Assembly (NCBI GenBank): GCA_012934845.2
Contig: WNNJ02000824.1
Location: 62,001 to 126,000 of the forward strand
Length of the DNA stretch: 64,000 nucleotides
Reading direction: 5' to 3'
From: Pomphorhynchus laevis
Lineage: Eukaryota; Acanthocephala; Palaeacanthocephala; Echinorhynchida; Pomphorhynchidae
Part shown: in pieces, positions 42,718-54,389 of the stretch
How the letters are laid out: each line of letters starts with the position of its first letter
How positions within the stretch are numbered: position 1 is the stretch's first letter
Translations under genes and position numbers: made by a program
Notes under the pieces: model-generated
What the model was told of the DNA's origin: nothing
Databases searched by the model: none
Seen by the model: the letters and a program-made list of their open reading frames with translations, nothing else

Positions 42718-45179
42718 ATGGGAAGTAATCAAGGACCTTTTTCACTGAATATCCTTCAGTGGAATTCGGGAGGTGCTTCCGCCCTTAGCCTTCTATCTGG
42801 TAGAGATGCAGATGTTATAGTCCTTCAGGAGACGCGGTCTATCCGTCTCCCCCAGGATATTACTCGATTTATCCCTAAGCACATATACACCCACTTTACT
42901 CCTTACATAACCCCCCCCCTCACTCCTCTTCATCACAAGGTCTTTTAACCCTAGTAAAAAGCTCCTTAAGATCATCCCTCCTATTAAACTACTCTTGTCC
43001 AGCCCTATCTTGTTTAGCTATATCACTTTGTAAGAACGGTAAGCGTATAAGCATAGCCAATGTCTATATTCGGCCAGGAGAAATTCACAAAAACCGTGAC
43101 CTCCTGGATCAAATATTGGGGAGCGGTTATGACATGTTACTTGGTGACTTCAACGACAGAACTGGTCGTTGGATTAATGCAGCACTCTGCAGAGCAAGGA
43201 TCGACTATCTTATTCATAAACCACCTTCCCCAACCTTTCATTGCTCTACAACAAATTCTCTCCTCGACATATTACTGCTACATAAGATGTGGTTGTTGAA
43301 ACCCATTTGCACCGAGCAGTCGCGTCAACAACAGACCACCTCTCATGACCTAATTCGCTGGCGGCTAGAGGACGATACGTTGCTTAGAAGAAGGTTTCAC
43401 TTTGATCCTATTAGAGTGGCCTTCTTTCAGGCAGCTATCCAACTCTTCCCCAGAATTGGAATTGAGAGTTTGACCGAATTTAATTCCTACCTCTCATCGC
43501 AAGCTACCGCGATCCTTTCGACTACCTATAAAGGTCGAATATACAATCCTACTCCAACAAAGCTCAAGGTCCTAGCTAAAATGTTGCACCTTCCCAATCT
43601 CTCTGTTTCCGCCAGACATATCCTCTCGAATGAATATTGGAGCTCTAGATATAGGCTCCAGCTGAGCAGGGATAGGGCAAGCATTGCTCACCAAAACCCT
43701 TCTCAGGCTTCCTTCTGGAAGATATTCAAGAAGGAGAAATTTGTTTGCTGGAAGGATAGAGCCTTGGTTTGGATTGGTAGCATAGGCCTTGACAAAGTTT
43801 TAGAGGAGTCACTTTCCTTACACAATTATGGAGCCACTCATTCTCCCCAACCAATCCCGCCTTGGTGTGACTTCAGGAGTAGGGACTTGTCTGTTACAGA
43901 TATCCTTAACTCCTGGGGACCACTCCCGGGCACCTCCAAATCCCACGCGCCACTCACCACTCGTGTCTGTCAGCTTTTGACATACAGTCAGAGAAAGGAG
44001 GTCGCCATCACAATGCTATTAGCCTCCCCGTCTGACATAGCGGAAATCAACATCAGCCGTCGAGTTTTTTTACCTAAAAAGAGATTAATCACTTGTCCTA
44101 AAGATCTGCGGCCCATCTCGATTCAAAACGCCCTCATATCCATCTACGAGAAAGCGCTTGCGCGTAGAATCCGCGTTCATTTATGTAGGCGTAATTTGAT
44201 CCCACCGAGTTTTCATGGGTTTGTCAAAGGGCGCTCGGTCCATTCAGCAATTGGTGAAGTGCATCAGTTTTGTCAGGATAATAGTCATCAGCTTGCTGTG
44301 GCTGTTTTTCTTGATTTTTCAGCTGCATTTGACCGGATCTCCATTCCCTTCGTTATCTCCTCTCTCAGGTCCCTCGGGTTGCCTGCGAGAATTGTTAACA
44401 GGGTGGAGATATTGTTGTACACCAAGCGGTTCTACTATGAAGACGACCCTGATGCGCGTCAGTTCTACCCTATTACAGGTGTACCTCAAGGATCCCCACT
44501 TTCTCCTATCTTATATCTTGCTGCATCTATTGTATTATTCAAGAATTTTAAACGTGATCAACATCTAGTGGTATATGCTGATGATACCATAGCCTTGTTC
44601 TCTGGACGCAGGTGCAAAGATGTAATCTCTGACATCAGCCGTTTCTTTTTAAGATTAAAAGATCAGTTGCCCCCATCCAATCTTATTTTAAACTCCTCTA
44701 AATCACAGGTGGTTGTCTTTAATGGCGTTCCTGCCACCAAAAAGAAACTTAAGAGACTAGCACTCTCTACACTCTCCTCCATTTTGCAGCATCAACCACT
44801 CCCCATCTTCACGAGTCGAGTAAAATATCTGGGGTTCACAGTTACGGTGAATTGGTCGGCGAAAGCTGACCTGGATAGACTTAAACGTATCCTGAAGAAA
44901 GCTAGGTGGGCTCTGAAACGGGCCCAGCATCTGTCATTGAATGGGATAACCCAAGTGCGCCTCTGGGGTACTTGGGCTATCTCGGGATTAGTCTTCTTCT
45001 CACGAGGACGTCCCCCAGAACAAAGACTAAGGTTTCTCAAGCTCCTCATCTCGAGATTACCAACCATAGTCCGCCTTGACTGGACTCTTAGGTGTGTGAG
45101 AGACCCCGAATGGTTCAGTCAGAGGGCGGCGCGCTGGTGTGGCCGAGGGGCTCAGATCCCTCTGGACCTGAGGCCGTGA
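42718..45179 (+). pseudogene. ORF2, endonuclease plus reverse transcriptase, one frameshift
   Basis: The first segment (42,718-42,948) starts MGSNQGPFSLNILQWNSGG with VIVLQETR, the N-terminus of an APE-type endonuclease. A frame change near the nine-C run at 42,910-42,920 leads to ISIANVYIRPGE and, in the main frame (43,116-45,179, 687 residues), LLGDFNDRTGRW, a degraded SHD for SDH, then RT: DLRPISIQNALISIYEKAL, FLDFSAAFDR, GVPQGSPLSPILY, YADDTIALF. The C-terminal region ends WCGRGAQIPLDLRP-stop. Catalytic RT residues are present; the endonuclease His is probably displaced. Confidence 0.87.
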
Positions 45180-45316
45180 ATATAAGTTGAAGATTCCAAA
45201 ATACACGTCGTGAACAGTTTCTATTTTAAGTTGTCTTTTGCATGTTTTTGTTTCTTAAGTTTTTATCAGTTATATAGTTATTAATAAAACCCTTACTTAC
45301 TTACTTACTTATTTAC

Positions 45317-46025
45317 TGCAAAAATGAGTAAATTTAGCACTGCAAAAAATGAGTAAAGTTAGCATGTCGGAGCGTTCAAAGAACTCAATGAAAACTAATT
45401 TTCCTGCCAATGTAATAAATAAGGTAAGTGGAGATTTAGCCCCTGTAAAAGGCAAAAGCTTAAGAGATTAGCACTCTCTGCCTCTCCTCCATTTTGAGTA
45501 ATCAACCTCTCCCTGTCTTCACGAGTCGAGTAAAATACCTGGGACTCACCGTTACGGTGAACTGCTCGGCGAAAGCCGACCTGGATAGACTTAAACGTAT
45601 CCTGAAGAGAGCTAGGTGGGCCCTGAGACGGGCCCAGCATCTGTCATTAATAGGGAAAACCCAGGTGCACCTATGGAGCACCTGGGCTATCTCGGGATTA
45701 GTCTTCTTTTCTAAAGAACGTCTCCCAGAGCAAATGCTAAGGTTTCTCAAGCTGCTCATTTCGCGTTTACCCAGCATAGTCCGCTTCGATTGGACTCTTC
45801 GGTGGGTGAAAGACCCCGGGTGCTTCAGTCGAATGGCGGCGTGTTGGGTTGGCTGTGGTGCTCAGATCCAACCGGACCTGAGACCGTAATGAGAGAAGAG
45901 TTTACAGTTGTTAATAGCGATAAACCTCTGATTTGACTTGTCTTTTTTAACTGACATTGACTATTTATTTACTCTACTCTATGTATCATTTTATTAAGAA
46001 AATCTTTATTATTATTTGTAACCGA
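45317..46025 (+). mobile_element. Internally deleted derivative of the I/Jockey-like LINE
   Basis: Starts with the ORF1 5' end (ATGAGTAAATTTAGCA, present twice, then ATGTCGGAGCGTTCAAAG) and jumps at about 45,440 to the last ~440 bp of ORF2 (RLALSA..SRVKYLGLTVTVNC to QIQPDLRP-stop). The 3' UTR ends in TTAAGAAAATCTTTATTATT, shared with the 48-50 kb copy but not with the neighbour at 45.3 kb. It lies head-to-tail behind the full copy. Confidence 0.8.
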
Positions 46026-46211
46026 TACTTCTTAAAATGCAAATCGTTGGATGTTGCCGAGTTTTGCAGTATCAAATAATGTTAGAATAATGTTTATGAT
46101 TTGAACACTGCCAATTTATAATGTTCAAAAATGAGCGGTGAAATTTGAGCTGATCTTTAATGCGCTTCTCAAACGTAACTGAATTCTTCCAGATTAAAAA
46201 TTTTTGATCAA
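46026..46211. other. Short spacer
   Basis: Nothing recognised. Confidence 0.3.
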
Positions 46212-46347
46212 TTAAATCAGCTAACTGAGTCTACGTATTGTTATATAATTATAAAATAAACAAAACATAATAATGCTAAATCAAAATTTAATAATTAAAT
46301 AATAAAATTAATAATTGTTTTTAGATTTTCTATAATTTTAATCAAGT

Positions 46348-46378
<31 letters not shown>

Positions 46379-47520
46379 ATTTAAAATAAACGTCATTTTT
46401 ATGAATTGACTAATAAATAACAGACGTTGTATCAGAATAAGAATTAGAGGTCATCAGGAGGAACTGCTATGCTATTAGGTTTCGGCCCCTAACTCCTCTA
46501 CCCAACAAAGCAGCGTGGCGAAATACATGCTAATGATGTATTTCCTCTGATAAAATTTGATTATATAGTATCTTATTCTAATACAAAGTATATTATTTAT
46601 TATCCAGCCATAAAAATTTGCTACCTAAGAGTTTAAATTTATTCTTTATATTATTGTGTTAATTTATATATTTTGCTATTTTCTGTTTGATGTTATTTTT
46701 ATAGTAGCCCAGTTTAAAATATGCATATTTTAAATTATTTAAATGATTTTGAAGAAAACCAATATCATTACATATTGTTGCAATTCTTAAAATTTCATTA
46801 TTTAATGTATTATATTTTATATTATATGGTATGCATGAATGCTCATGCAAAAATATGTTTCTTGTAAATTTAAATATGTCATCTTTACGATATAAATGAA
46901 TAGTAGTTTTAGTTAATGTAAATTTAATGTTCATATCTAGATATACAACTTCTTTATCATTAATATTGGTTTTGTTAAGAATAAGGCTTTTTGGATAAAT
47001 GTGCTCACTAATTGAATAAAAATTATTAGAATTAAATGCACATATATCATCAATGTATCGAAACATATATTTCATATATTTATATTTGTTTAGATTTAGT
47101 TTTTACACAGTTATGAACAAATTCATAGTTCTATAAAGCTTAAAAACAAGTCAGCTATAATTGGGCTACTATTACCACCCATTATAACACCTTTTACTTG
47201 TCTAAATATAGATGTCCCTACTTTTAAATAATTTTGATTTATCAAAATATTTAAGGATTCTATTAATTCAATTTTATCCATATATTTATATTTATTTGAT
47301 GGTTTAATTTTTGTTGGATAGGCGTTGTAATTATTATAACATATATATGTATATATTTTTCCGAATATAAGATTAATTAATTTTACCAACGCTTCTTTAA
47401 TATCTACTAAATCTAGATTTGTATAAAGCGTACTAAAATCGTATGTATTTATATTTTGAAAATTTATTCCTTTTGTAAATATATGAAACATATATTTCAT
47501 ATATTTATATTGTTTAGATT
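46212..47520 (-). mobile_element. Naiad-type PLE, minus-strand copy
   Basis: In the minus-strand direction: an open piece 47,500-47,123 (YDFSTLYTNLDL, FRQVKGVIMGGNSSPIIADL); a short deletion at FIEY; 47,075-46,659 (FRYIDDICAFN, YLDMNIKFTL, thumb) to about 46,600; the 3' module (46,570-46,430); the terminus at 46,213 (AATCAGCTAACTGAGTCTAC). The module's GGCCCC is mutated (CGCCAC). Beyond 47,460 the sequence re-uses a YMFHIF-coding piece of itself (KYMKYMF), a local rearrangement. Confidence 0.88.
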
Positions 47521-48100
47521 TAGTTTTTACACAGTTAAAACATGATTTAGTTTTACAAACAAATAAACCTGGATTTATTAAAATCCAGGATTTATTAAAA
47601 GTCTATTAAAATATTAAGTGTTAGACATCTTGTGGCTTTTAAAAAACTTTTTAATAAGTGTAAAAATTAATTTATGAATCCAGCTAAAAAATCCATAACA
47701 GACAATTTTTTAGAAACTAAAGCATTTAAAACTAAAAGGTTTAAAGGTTGATCAAGAGGCCATTGATCTATTACTGCTATTTCGTTATCTACATTACCAA
47801 CAATAAAAAAGCTGCATTCAATTTACACTTAATAGCGAACCAATGTGTTCCGAGTGTTTCATTGTATTCAGAATTAAAGATGATTTTTTATTCAAGACAT
47901 TTAATATATTTGGTAAAACTTATTTTTAATTTAAAGGAGATCACAAAAATAATAAACCCTTAAACAAATGCCATTATAAAACTCTTTTTAGGCTAATATA
48001 ATTAAGAAAAAATAAGATACAAAATATATTTTTGAAATAAAAAATTACTTTAATGATTTTGTACGTAAAATAATAAAAATAAAATAGAAAATGTATTTTC
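47521..48100. other. Spacer with possible Naiad scraps
   Basis: A short inverted repeat CCTGGATTTATTAAAATCCAGG at 47,569-47,590. No identified gene. Confidence 0.35.
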
Positions 48101-48185
48101 TATGATGACGAAGCTGAGCGCGATGAGGCTGATCGCGATGAGACTGATCGCGATGAGGCTGAGCCCGATGAGGCTGAGCTCAGTG
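48101..48185. repeat. 15-bp minisatellite
   Basis: About five units of GATGAGGCTGATCGC with variants, immediately before the inverted LINE segment. Confidence 0.8.
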
Positions 48186-50428
48186 CAGATGGGTTTTAAC
48201 AACCACGTCCTATGTAGCAGTAAATTGTCGAGGAGTGAGTTTGTTGTTGAGAAATGAAAGGTTTAGGTGGGTGGTTTGTGAATAAGATAATCGCTACTGG
48301 CGCTGCGAATTAGTGCAGCACTCCGCAGAGACAAAACTGGCAATCTTATTCACAATCCACCTTGCAACCTTTCATTGTTCAACAACTAATTCTCTCCTTG
48401 ACATTTTACTGCTACAAAATATTTGGTTGCTGAAACCCATTTGTACTGAACAGTCGCAACAACAGACTACTTCTCATGAACTAGTTCGCTGGCGGCTAGA
48501 GGACCATACGTTGCTTAAAAGGAGGTTTCACTTTGTTTCTATCAGAATGGCTTTCTTTCAGGCAGCTATCCAACTCTTCCCGATAATTGGAAATTAATTC
48601 CTACCTCTCTTCGCAAGCTACCGCGTTCTTATCGATTACCTATAAAGGGCGAATACACAATCCCACTTCAACAAACCACAAGATCCTAGTTAAAATGCTA
48701 CACTTTCCTAATTTCTCTGTTTCCGCCAGACAGGTCCTCTCGAATGAATACTGGAGCACTAGATATAGGTTCCAACTGATTTGGGACAGGGCGAGCATTG
48801 CTTACCTTAACCCTTCTAAGTCTTCATTTTAGAAGATATTCAAGAAGGAGAAGTTTGTCTGCTGGAAGGATAGAGCCATGAATTGGATCGGTAGCATAGG
48901 CCTTGATAAAGTTTTAGAGGAGTCACTATTCCTACATAACTACGGAACAACTAAATTTACCCCAACCAAGCCCGCCTTGGTGTACTTATCTGTTACAGAT
49001 ACTTATCTGTCCCAGGTACTTATCTGTTACAGATATCCTAAACTCCTGGGGGCCACTTCCAGGCACCTCCAAATCCCATGAGCCACACTTTACTCGAGTC
49101 TGTCAGCTTTTGATAGATAGTCAGAGAAAGGAAGTCGTCATCACTATGCTACTCGCATCCCCGTCCAATGTTGCTGGCATTAATATCAGTCGTCGTGTTT
49201 TTATACTTTAAAGAAATCGATTTCATGTCCTAAAAATCTGCGGCCTATCTCGATTAAAAACTCCCTTATCTTCATTTACGAAAAGGCGCTTGCGCGTAAA
49301 ATCCGCGACTATCTAAGTAGGCGAAATTTAATCCCATCAGGTTTTCATGGGTACGTAAAAGATCGCTTGGTCCATTTAGCAATAGGTGAAGTGCATTAGT
49401 TTTGTCAAGATAACAGTCATCAGCTTGCTGTAACTGTCTTTCTTAATTTTTCTGCTGCATTTGACCGCATTTCCATTCCTTTTGTTATCTCTTATCTCAG
49501 GTACCTTGGGCTGCCTGCAAGAATTGTTAACAGGGTGGAAATATTGTTGTATACCAAGCGATTCTTCTATTAAGACGACCCTGATCCACGTCAGTTCTAC
49601 CCCATTACGTGTGTGCCTCAAGGATCCTCACTTTTTCCTATCTTGTATCTTGCTGCCTAAATTAAAATTTACAAAAATTTAAACGCGATCAACATATTGT
49701 GGTATACGCTGATGATAACACAGCCCTGTTTTCAGGACGTAGGTGCAAATATGTAGTTTCGGACATCAGCCGTTTCTTTTTAAGATTAAAATATCATTTA
49801 CCCTTATTCAATCTTATTTTAAACTTCAACAAATCGCAGGTAGTCGCCTTTAATGGCGCCCCTGCTTCCAAAAGATAGCTTAAGAGACTAGCACTCTCTG
49901 CATTCTCCTACATTTTGCAGCCTACCACTCCACCTCTTTACAAGTCGAGTAAAATCACTTTGGTTCACCGTTATGGTGAATTGATATGCAAAAGCTGACC
50001 CTTATAGATTCAACCGTATCCTGAAGAAAGCTAAGTGGGTCCTTAAACGGGCTCAGCATCTGTCATTGAATGGGAAAACCCAAGTGAGCCTCTAAGGTAC
50101 TTGGGCTATCTCGGGATAAGCCTTTTTTCAAGAAGACTTCCCACAGAGCAAAGACTAAGGTTTCTTAAGCTCCTCATCTCGAGATTACCGAACATAGTCC
50201 GCCTCGACTGGATTCTTCGGGGGATGAAAGACCCGGGATGGTTCAGTCGGAAGGCGGCGTGTTGGTGTAACTGGAAGGCTCAGATCCCACTGGACCTAAG
50301 GCTGTGAGTTGTATTACTGAAGACTGCTGCTGATCTAATGAAGAAAGAACTCAAAACATTAACAGTCTTAATTTGCCTGTCTTTATAACAGTTGTTATTT
50401 ATTTAAGAAAATCTTTATTATTATTTCG
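48186..50428 (+). mobile_element. Degraded I/Jockey-like LINE with inverted 5' end
   Basis: ORF2 remnants parallel to 43,170-45,180: STTNSLLDILLL, LEDHTLLKRRFHF, NWIGSIGLDKVLEESLFLHN, then RT pieces with LNFSAAFDR and GVPQGSS-like (49,600) and YADDNTALF-like (about 49,705), and the C-terminal piece 50,101-50,307. Stops everywhere. The first ~110 bp (48,190-48,295) are the inverse of the following segment, as in 5' inversions from twin priming. Ends AAGAAAATCTTTATTATTATTT. Confidence 0.82.
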
Positions 50429-50439
50429 TCATAGATTCT

Positions 50440-51480
50440 TTCTACTCCAATCGGTCTTGGAGGTCTTGGCTAGATGATCCGTCGTTCATCGGTAGGATTA
50501 AATTCGAATGATCACAACTTCGGTGCGACAACAATAAATCCGGATTAATTGGGGGCGAACTCTATTCTCTTCAAGCAACGGTTTCACAACTCATAAGGAA
50601 CATAAAAACACGAGACTTTACGGACCGCATAGAATCAGTTCTTGGTCAAATGGATTTGATGACCAACACTGCTGTTTCGCACGCTGCTCCAAATGGAGTT
50701 TCGGTTTGGCTTAGTGCCTTCTGTCGTCCGACAATTTTCATTTAAACCCCGCTAAGTTCGAAGATGTAATCTGCTGCCGATATGATTAGACTCCGTAGAG
50801 TTTAGCATCCAAGCACTGTATATATATACAGTGCTTGGATGCTAAACTCTACGGAGTCTAACTTTACCAAACTAATAAAAATTGAACACGCCCTATCGTG
50901 TAAGAGAGGAGAGTTACCTTCAATCCGCCATGATGCTGTTCGAGACATTGTAAAGGCTTTATTTTATTGTTGCTCAGGCGTCGAAAAAAACGTTATTGTC
51001 CCCAGTCCCTGAGTCTATATGCTTTGAACGTAAACCACATGAGAGTGAACGATTTGATCGAACGCTTTTTGACGTTACTATCAAATCAGCTAACTGAATC
51101 TACGTATTTAAATTTTGCTCAATCGTACTCCAACCGACCTCCGACCACAGCGTTCACTTACAACGAATCTCGTAAAACTACTAAATACGCCGAGAGAGTA
51201 GACATTATTGAGGGCGGACGGTTCATATCTCTTGCTTTCTCGACATCTGATGGCATTGGCGATATGGCTCTAAAAGCAATCAAAAAATCGCATCTCTTCT
51301 TTCATAGAGCAATCCGGGTGACTATAGTAACAAACTTGTTCATTTAAATAGAAAACTGTCTTTCACGATAGCAAGGGCCGCGTTGACTTGTCTTCGTGCC
51401 AATCGATCAACACGATTGCGACCTGTTCACAATAGGTGTAAAAACTTATAAAAAAATTATTGTCATCAAGTTTAAGGACA
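50440..51480 (+). mobile_element. Second fragment of the unclassified RT element
   Basis: After a 76-bp palindrome the sequence encodes SIRHDAVRDIVKALFYCC near 50,920, ESICFERKPHESERFDRTLF near 51,010, KYAERVDIIEGGRF and SLAFSTSDGIGD near 51,180-51,260, and KLSFTIARAALTCLRANRS near 51,350-51,400 in another frame. This is the region following CVCG..RHSFS in the 34.4-37.2 kb copy, with better-preserved residues. A ~30-bp Naiad terminus interrupts it at 51,084. Confidence 0.65.
50786..50861. repeat. Perfect 76-bp palindrome, no spacer
   Basis: TTAGACTCCGTAGAGTTTAG...TATAT is followed with no gap by its exact reverse complement. Symmetry centre between 50,823 and 50,824; every one of the 38 pairs matches. 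The bases just outside do not pair. Confidence 0.95.
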
Positions 51481-54060
51481 TATTTGAGGGTATCCTGTGA
51501 ATAATAATATTGTAATTTTGTAATAAATTATTTTCTATTAAAAAAATGTCTTCCCCATAGATTTCCAATATACCGTCGTTTATTGTACTTTGAAAACAAA
51601 ACTCAATTTCGATTTGTAATAAATTATTTATTTACATTCATGCAGTTGATTGCATGATTTTGAGAGGATGATACACAAGTTTGCATGCGACGATAATATG
51701 TATCAAAACTAAGCATATTCTAAATTAAAATAATTATACATGTCGAATTAGCGATATCGACGATATTTATACTGTCGTGATATTTCCGAATTTAATGTAT
51801 TGATAAAACTCCAAAAATAATTATTACTCAAATTTTTACTATTTCATAAATTTGTGTATTGTTAAATATAGACAATTTCTGTACATATGTGAAAATTAAT
51901 ATTAATATTTAAAATTTTTATCTATTTAAACTATTTTTTAAACTAATTTTTATCTATTTTTATCTGTAACAAGTTTATTGAAAATTTATTAAAATCTCTA
52001 ATAAACTTTTATAAACTTGAACAGATAAAAGTTTTAACCATTGAATTAAAAAATTAAGAATTTTAAAACTAAGAATTTTAAATCAAAACTTTTAATTTTA
52101 TTATAATTAAGCTTTTTTTATATTTGAAATTTAAACCTTAAAATTTTTAAAATAAAAATTTTTTAATTTAAAATTATTGAATTAAATGATATTTAATTAT
52201 TTAATTAATAAAATAAAATTTTATAATGAAACTGCGTGCATTACATTGTAACATATTTTAATAAATAAGAAAATTAAACATTGTAAAATATTAAAACATC
52301 TTTTATTAGATAACATAATTTAATCGAAGTTTTTGTAATTTGATTAATAACTACAATTTAATTATGAATAAAACAGTGTCAATCTTAAATCAATAAAATA
52401 CTAATCCTCACTATTACTAGTTCAATAACTTTCCTTATGTATTAAATAATTTCTAATTAACTCACAAGCTTGACAGTGTACTTTAAAATTTTAAGTAAAT
52501 ATAACTTAAAATATAGATCATAAGATATAAAAAGTCCAAACAAAATTACCTAAATTCTAGCCATACATAAAATCGAAATTAATTGATTTAATTGACATTT
52601 TACTACCCATTACTATGACAACGAAAATTTTAATTTCGTTAGATCAAAATTATGAATATGATGGCCTGTTAAAAATAGCTATAAAACATAGATGTAAAAC
52701 ATGTTTTAGAGTAGCAAAAAGAAAACAATTTTTAAAAATTGTGAATTGCGAAATATAGAACAATCAGCATCTTCAGTGCTATGTGAAGACTCATATCAAA
52801 GCCATAGTTGCATCAGCGCTTTGACAACTGAATCGTGTTGATGAATTAATGTAAAATTACTCGTATGTTCGAAATAACGAGTGTGTATTCTTATTATTAA
52901 AAATTAGGCGTCGATAAACTTTTGTCATGTGATAAAAGTCACTTAATTTATAAAAATTCGCTATCATTTTTTATTAATTCAGAAACATTAAATGGTATAA
53001 GATTTGAAATTATAATATTATAATTTAATATTATAAAATAATTCAAATTATTGTATTAATTTGTGCTTACTTTCTTCTAACAAGGAGAAAAAAATTGCTG
53101 ATAACTTTATAAGATTAGTTTTAGAGCTGCATTAAATATACATTTTATCTAGCTATCCAAAAATCATCGGATAGCTGAATTAACTTTATTACTTTCTATA
53201 AATAGGATAATTTTTTACTTTATATTAGTATTGAAAAAATCTGTACACGTATGCAGGGTTGAGATTACAAATTTCAAATAAGGTGAATGCTAAAAATCCC
53301 ATATTGTTACCTCATTTTAAACTTTGCAGCGACAAAGTTTAACGTGTAAGAATTTACAAAACTATAAATTGTTTAAAGATTGGTAAGTAAAACGACAAAT
53401 AACGATGACAAAAAACTTATCTAACGTATAAAGGAACAAAGTGAGTAAATCCGCAAAGGGCAAAGGTACAAGTAATCCAATTAAATAGTGAACTCTAAAA
53501 ACACTCAAGTAAATACATTTACGTAGTTAAGCTGCATTTACTCTATATTTTAATGATAGTATTTTACTTTTTCATTTCGTGTGCATAATGCAAGCTCGAA
53601 AGCAGTTGACTCACCATGGTATATGCCCAGAAGAAAAATAAATTGGCTTTTATATTTTCCTCCATTTTTTCTTCCGATTTCTGCTGATAAAGAAGATATC
53701 AGTAGAATATAGTGCCATAATGCGCAGTGAAAATATGAAAATATATCTGAACTAAATATATGTATTAAATTCGTTTTGCTTTTTGACTATCCAAGAATGT
53801 CAAAGGACAAAAGTCAGTTTTCTTTGACTTTTGCTTTTGTTTTTAATTTTTAGTGGCTTTTGTAACATTTACATCATTACAAATGAGGAATTTGTAATGA
53901 TGTAAATGTAAAAGTTTTGAATAGTCGCACACTCTAAGTTTGTTAAATTTATTTTCATTGGCTTTAATAATATTCATTATAATTTAATTTAATTTTTAAT
54001 AATTTAATTAAATTATTAAAGTAATTTATTTTAGATTTTTTGTTATTCGATTTGAATGCT
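51481..54060. other. Long AT-rich stretch, nothing recognised
   Basis: About 2.6 kb without open frames over 60 codons, RNA genes or clear repeats. A short inverted pair (TTACATCATTACAAA and ATTTGTAATGATGTAA) lies at 53,868-53,907. Confidence 0.55.
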
Positions 54061-54120
54061 AGTTTCATTTTGTATTCATTTGTTTTCTATTTGGACTTTG
54101 TTTTCCCGGTAATATAACCT

Positions 54121-54180
54121 GGGGGTGTGTGTTCCTCCTCGTGGCGCCCCTGGGAACTACTCGCAGTAGGCCAACTGCAG
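54121..54180 (+). ncRNA. HDV-like self-cleaving ribozyme fold
   Basis: P1: GGGGGTG (54,121-27) with CGCCCCT (54,145-51), seven pairs including a G-U first pair as in HDV. L3 is CCTCCTCG, nearly identical to the HDV loop, with CC/GG closing P3. J1/4 GGGAA. P4: CTAC (157-160) with GTAG (166-169), loop TCGCA. J4/2 reads C-C-A-A (54,171-174), placing a catalytic-type C then AA. P2 (TGTG with TGCA, 54,128-31 with 54,176-79) is weak, two of four pairs being G-U. Cleavage would precede 54,121. Such ribozymes mark the 5' ends of several LINE clades; a LINE gag fragment follows at 54.4 kb. Confidence 0.62.
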
Positions 54181-54389
54181 AATGAGCTGAAACAGACACC
54201 TTCCTGGTGACAGATCTTGCGAAAGTTCGATCAGGAGGAGTACTTTTGTAATATTCGTTTAAAATTAATTTAATTTTGAATTATTTAATTTTAGAATTTT
54301 TTTTTGTTATTCTACCTTCCTCACAAAAAAATGATGCGGTAATGCTTGAAAAATATTTAAACATACCAAGGATTCTATGTATTACTGGT

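Larger units (their letters stand above)
41320..45316 (+). mobile_element. I/Jockey-superfamily LINE, near full length
   Basis: Two ORFs in tandem (gag-like, then endonuclease-RT), 34 bp apart, and a short 3' UTR ending in AATAAAACCC and a (TTAC)n tail at 45,292-45,315. No RNase H follows the RT. One frameshift in ORF2. Decayed relatives are at 45.3-46.0, 48.2-50.4 and 54.4-54.9 kb. Assignment to I versus Jockey clade is not certain by eye. Confidence 0.88.

Noticed and set aside
45067-45180. RNase H domain after the I/Jockey-like RT
   Set aside because: ORF2 stops at 45,179 right after the C-terminal region; no RNase H motifs are present.
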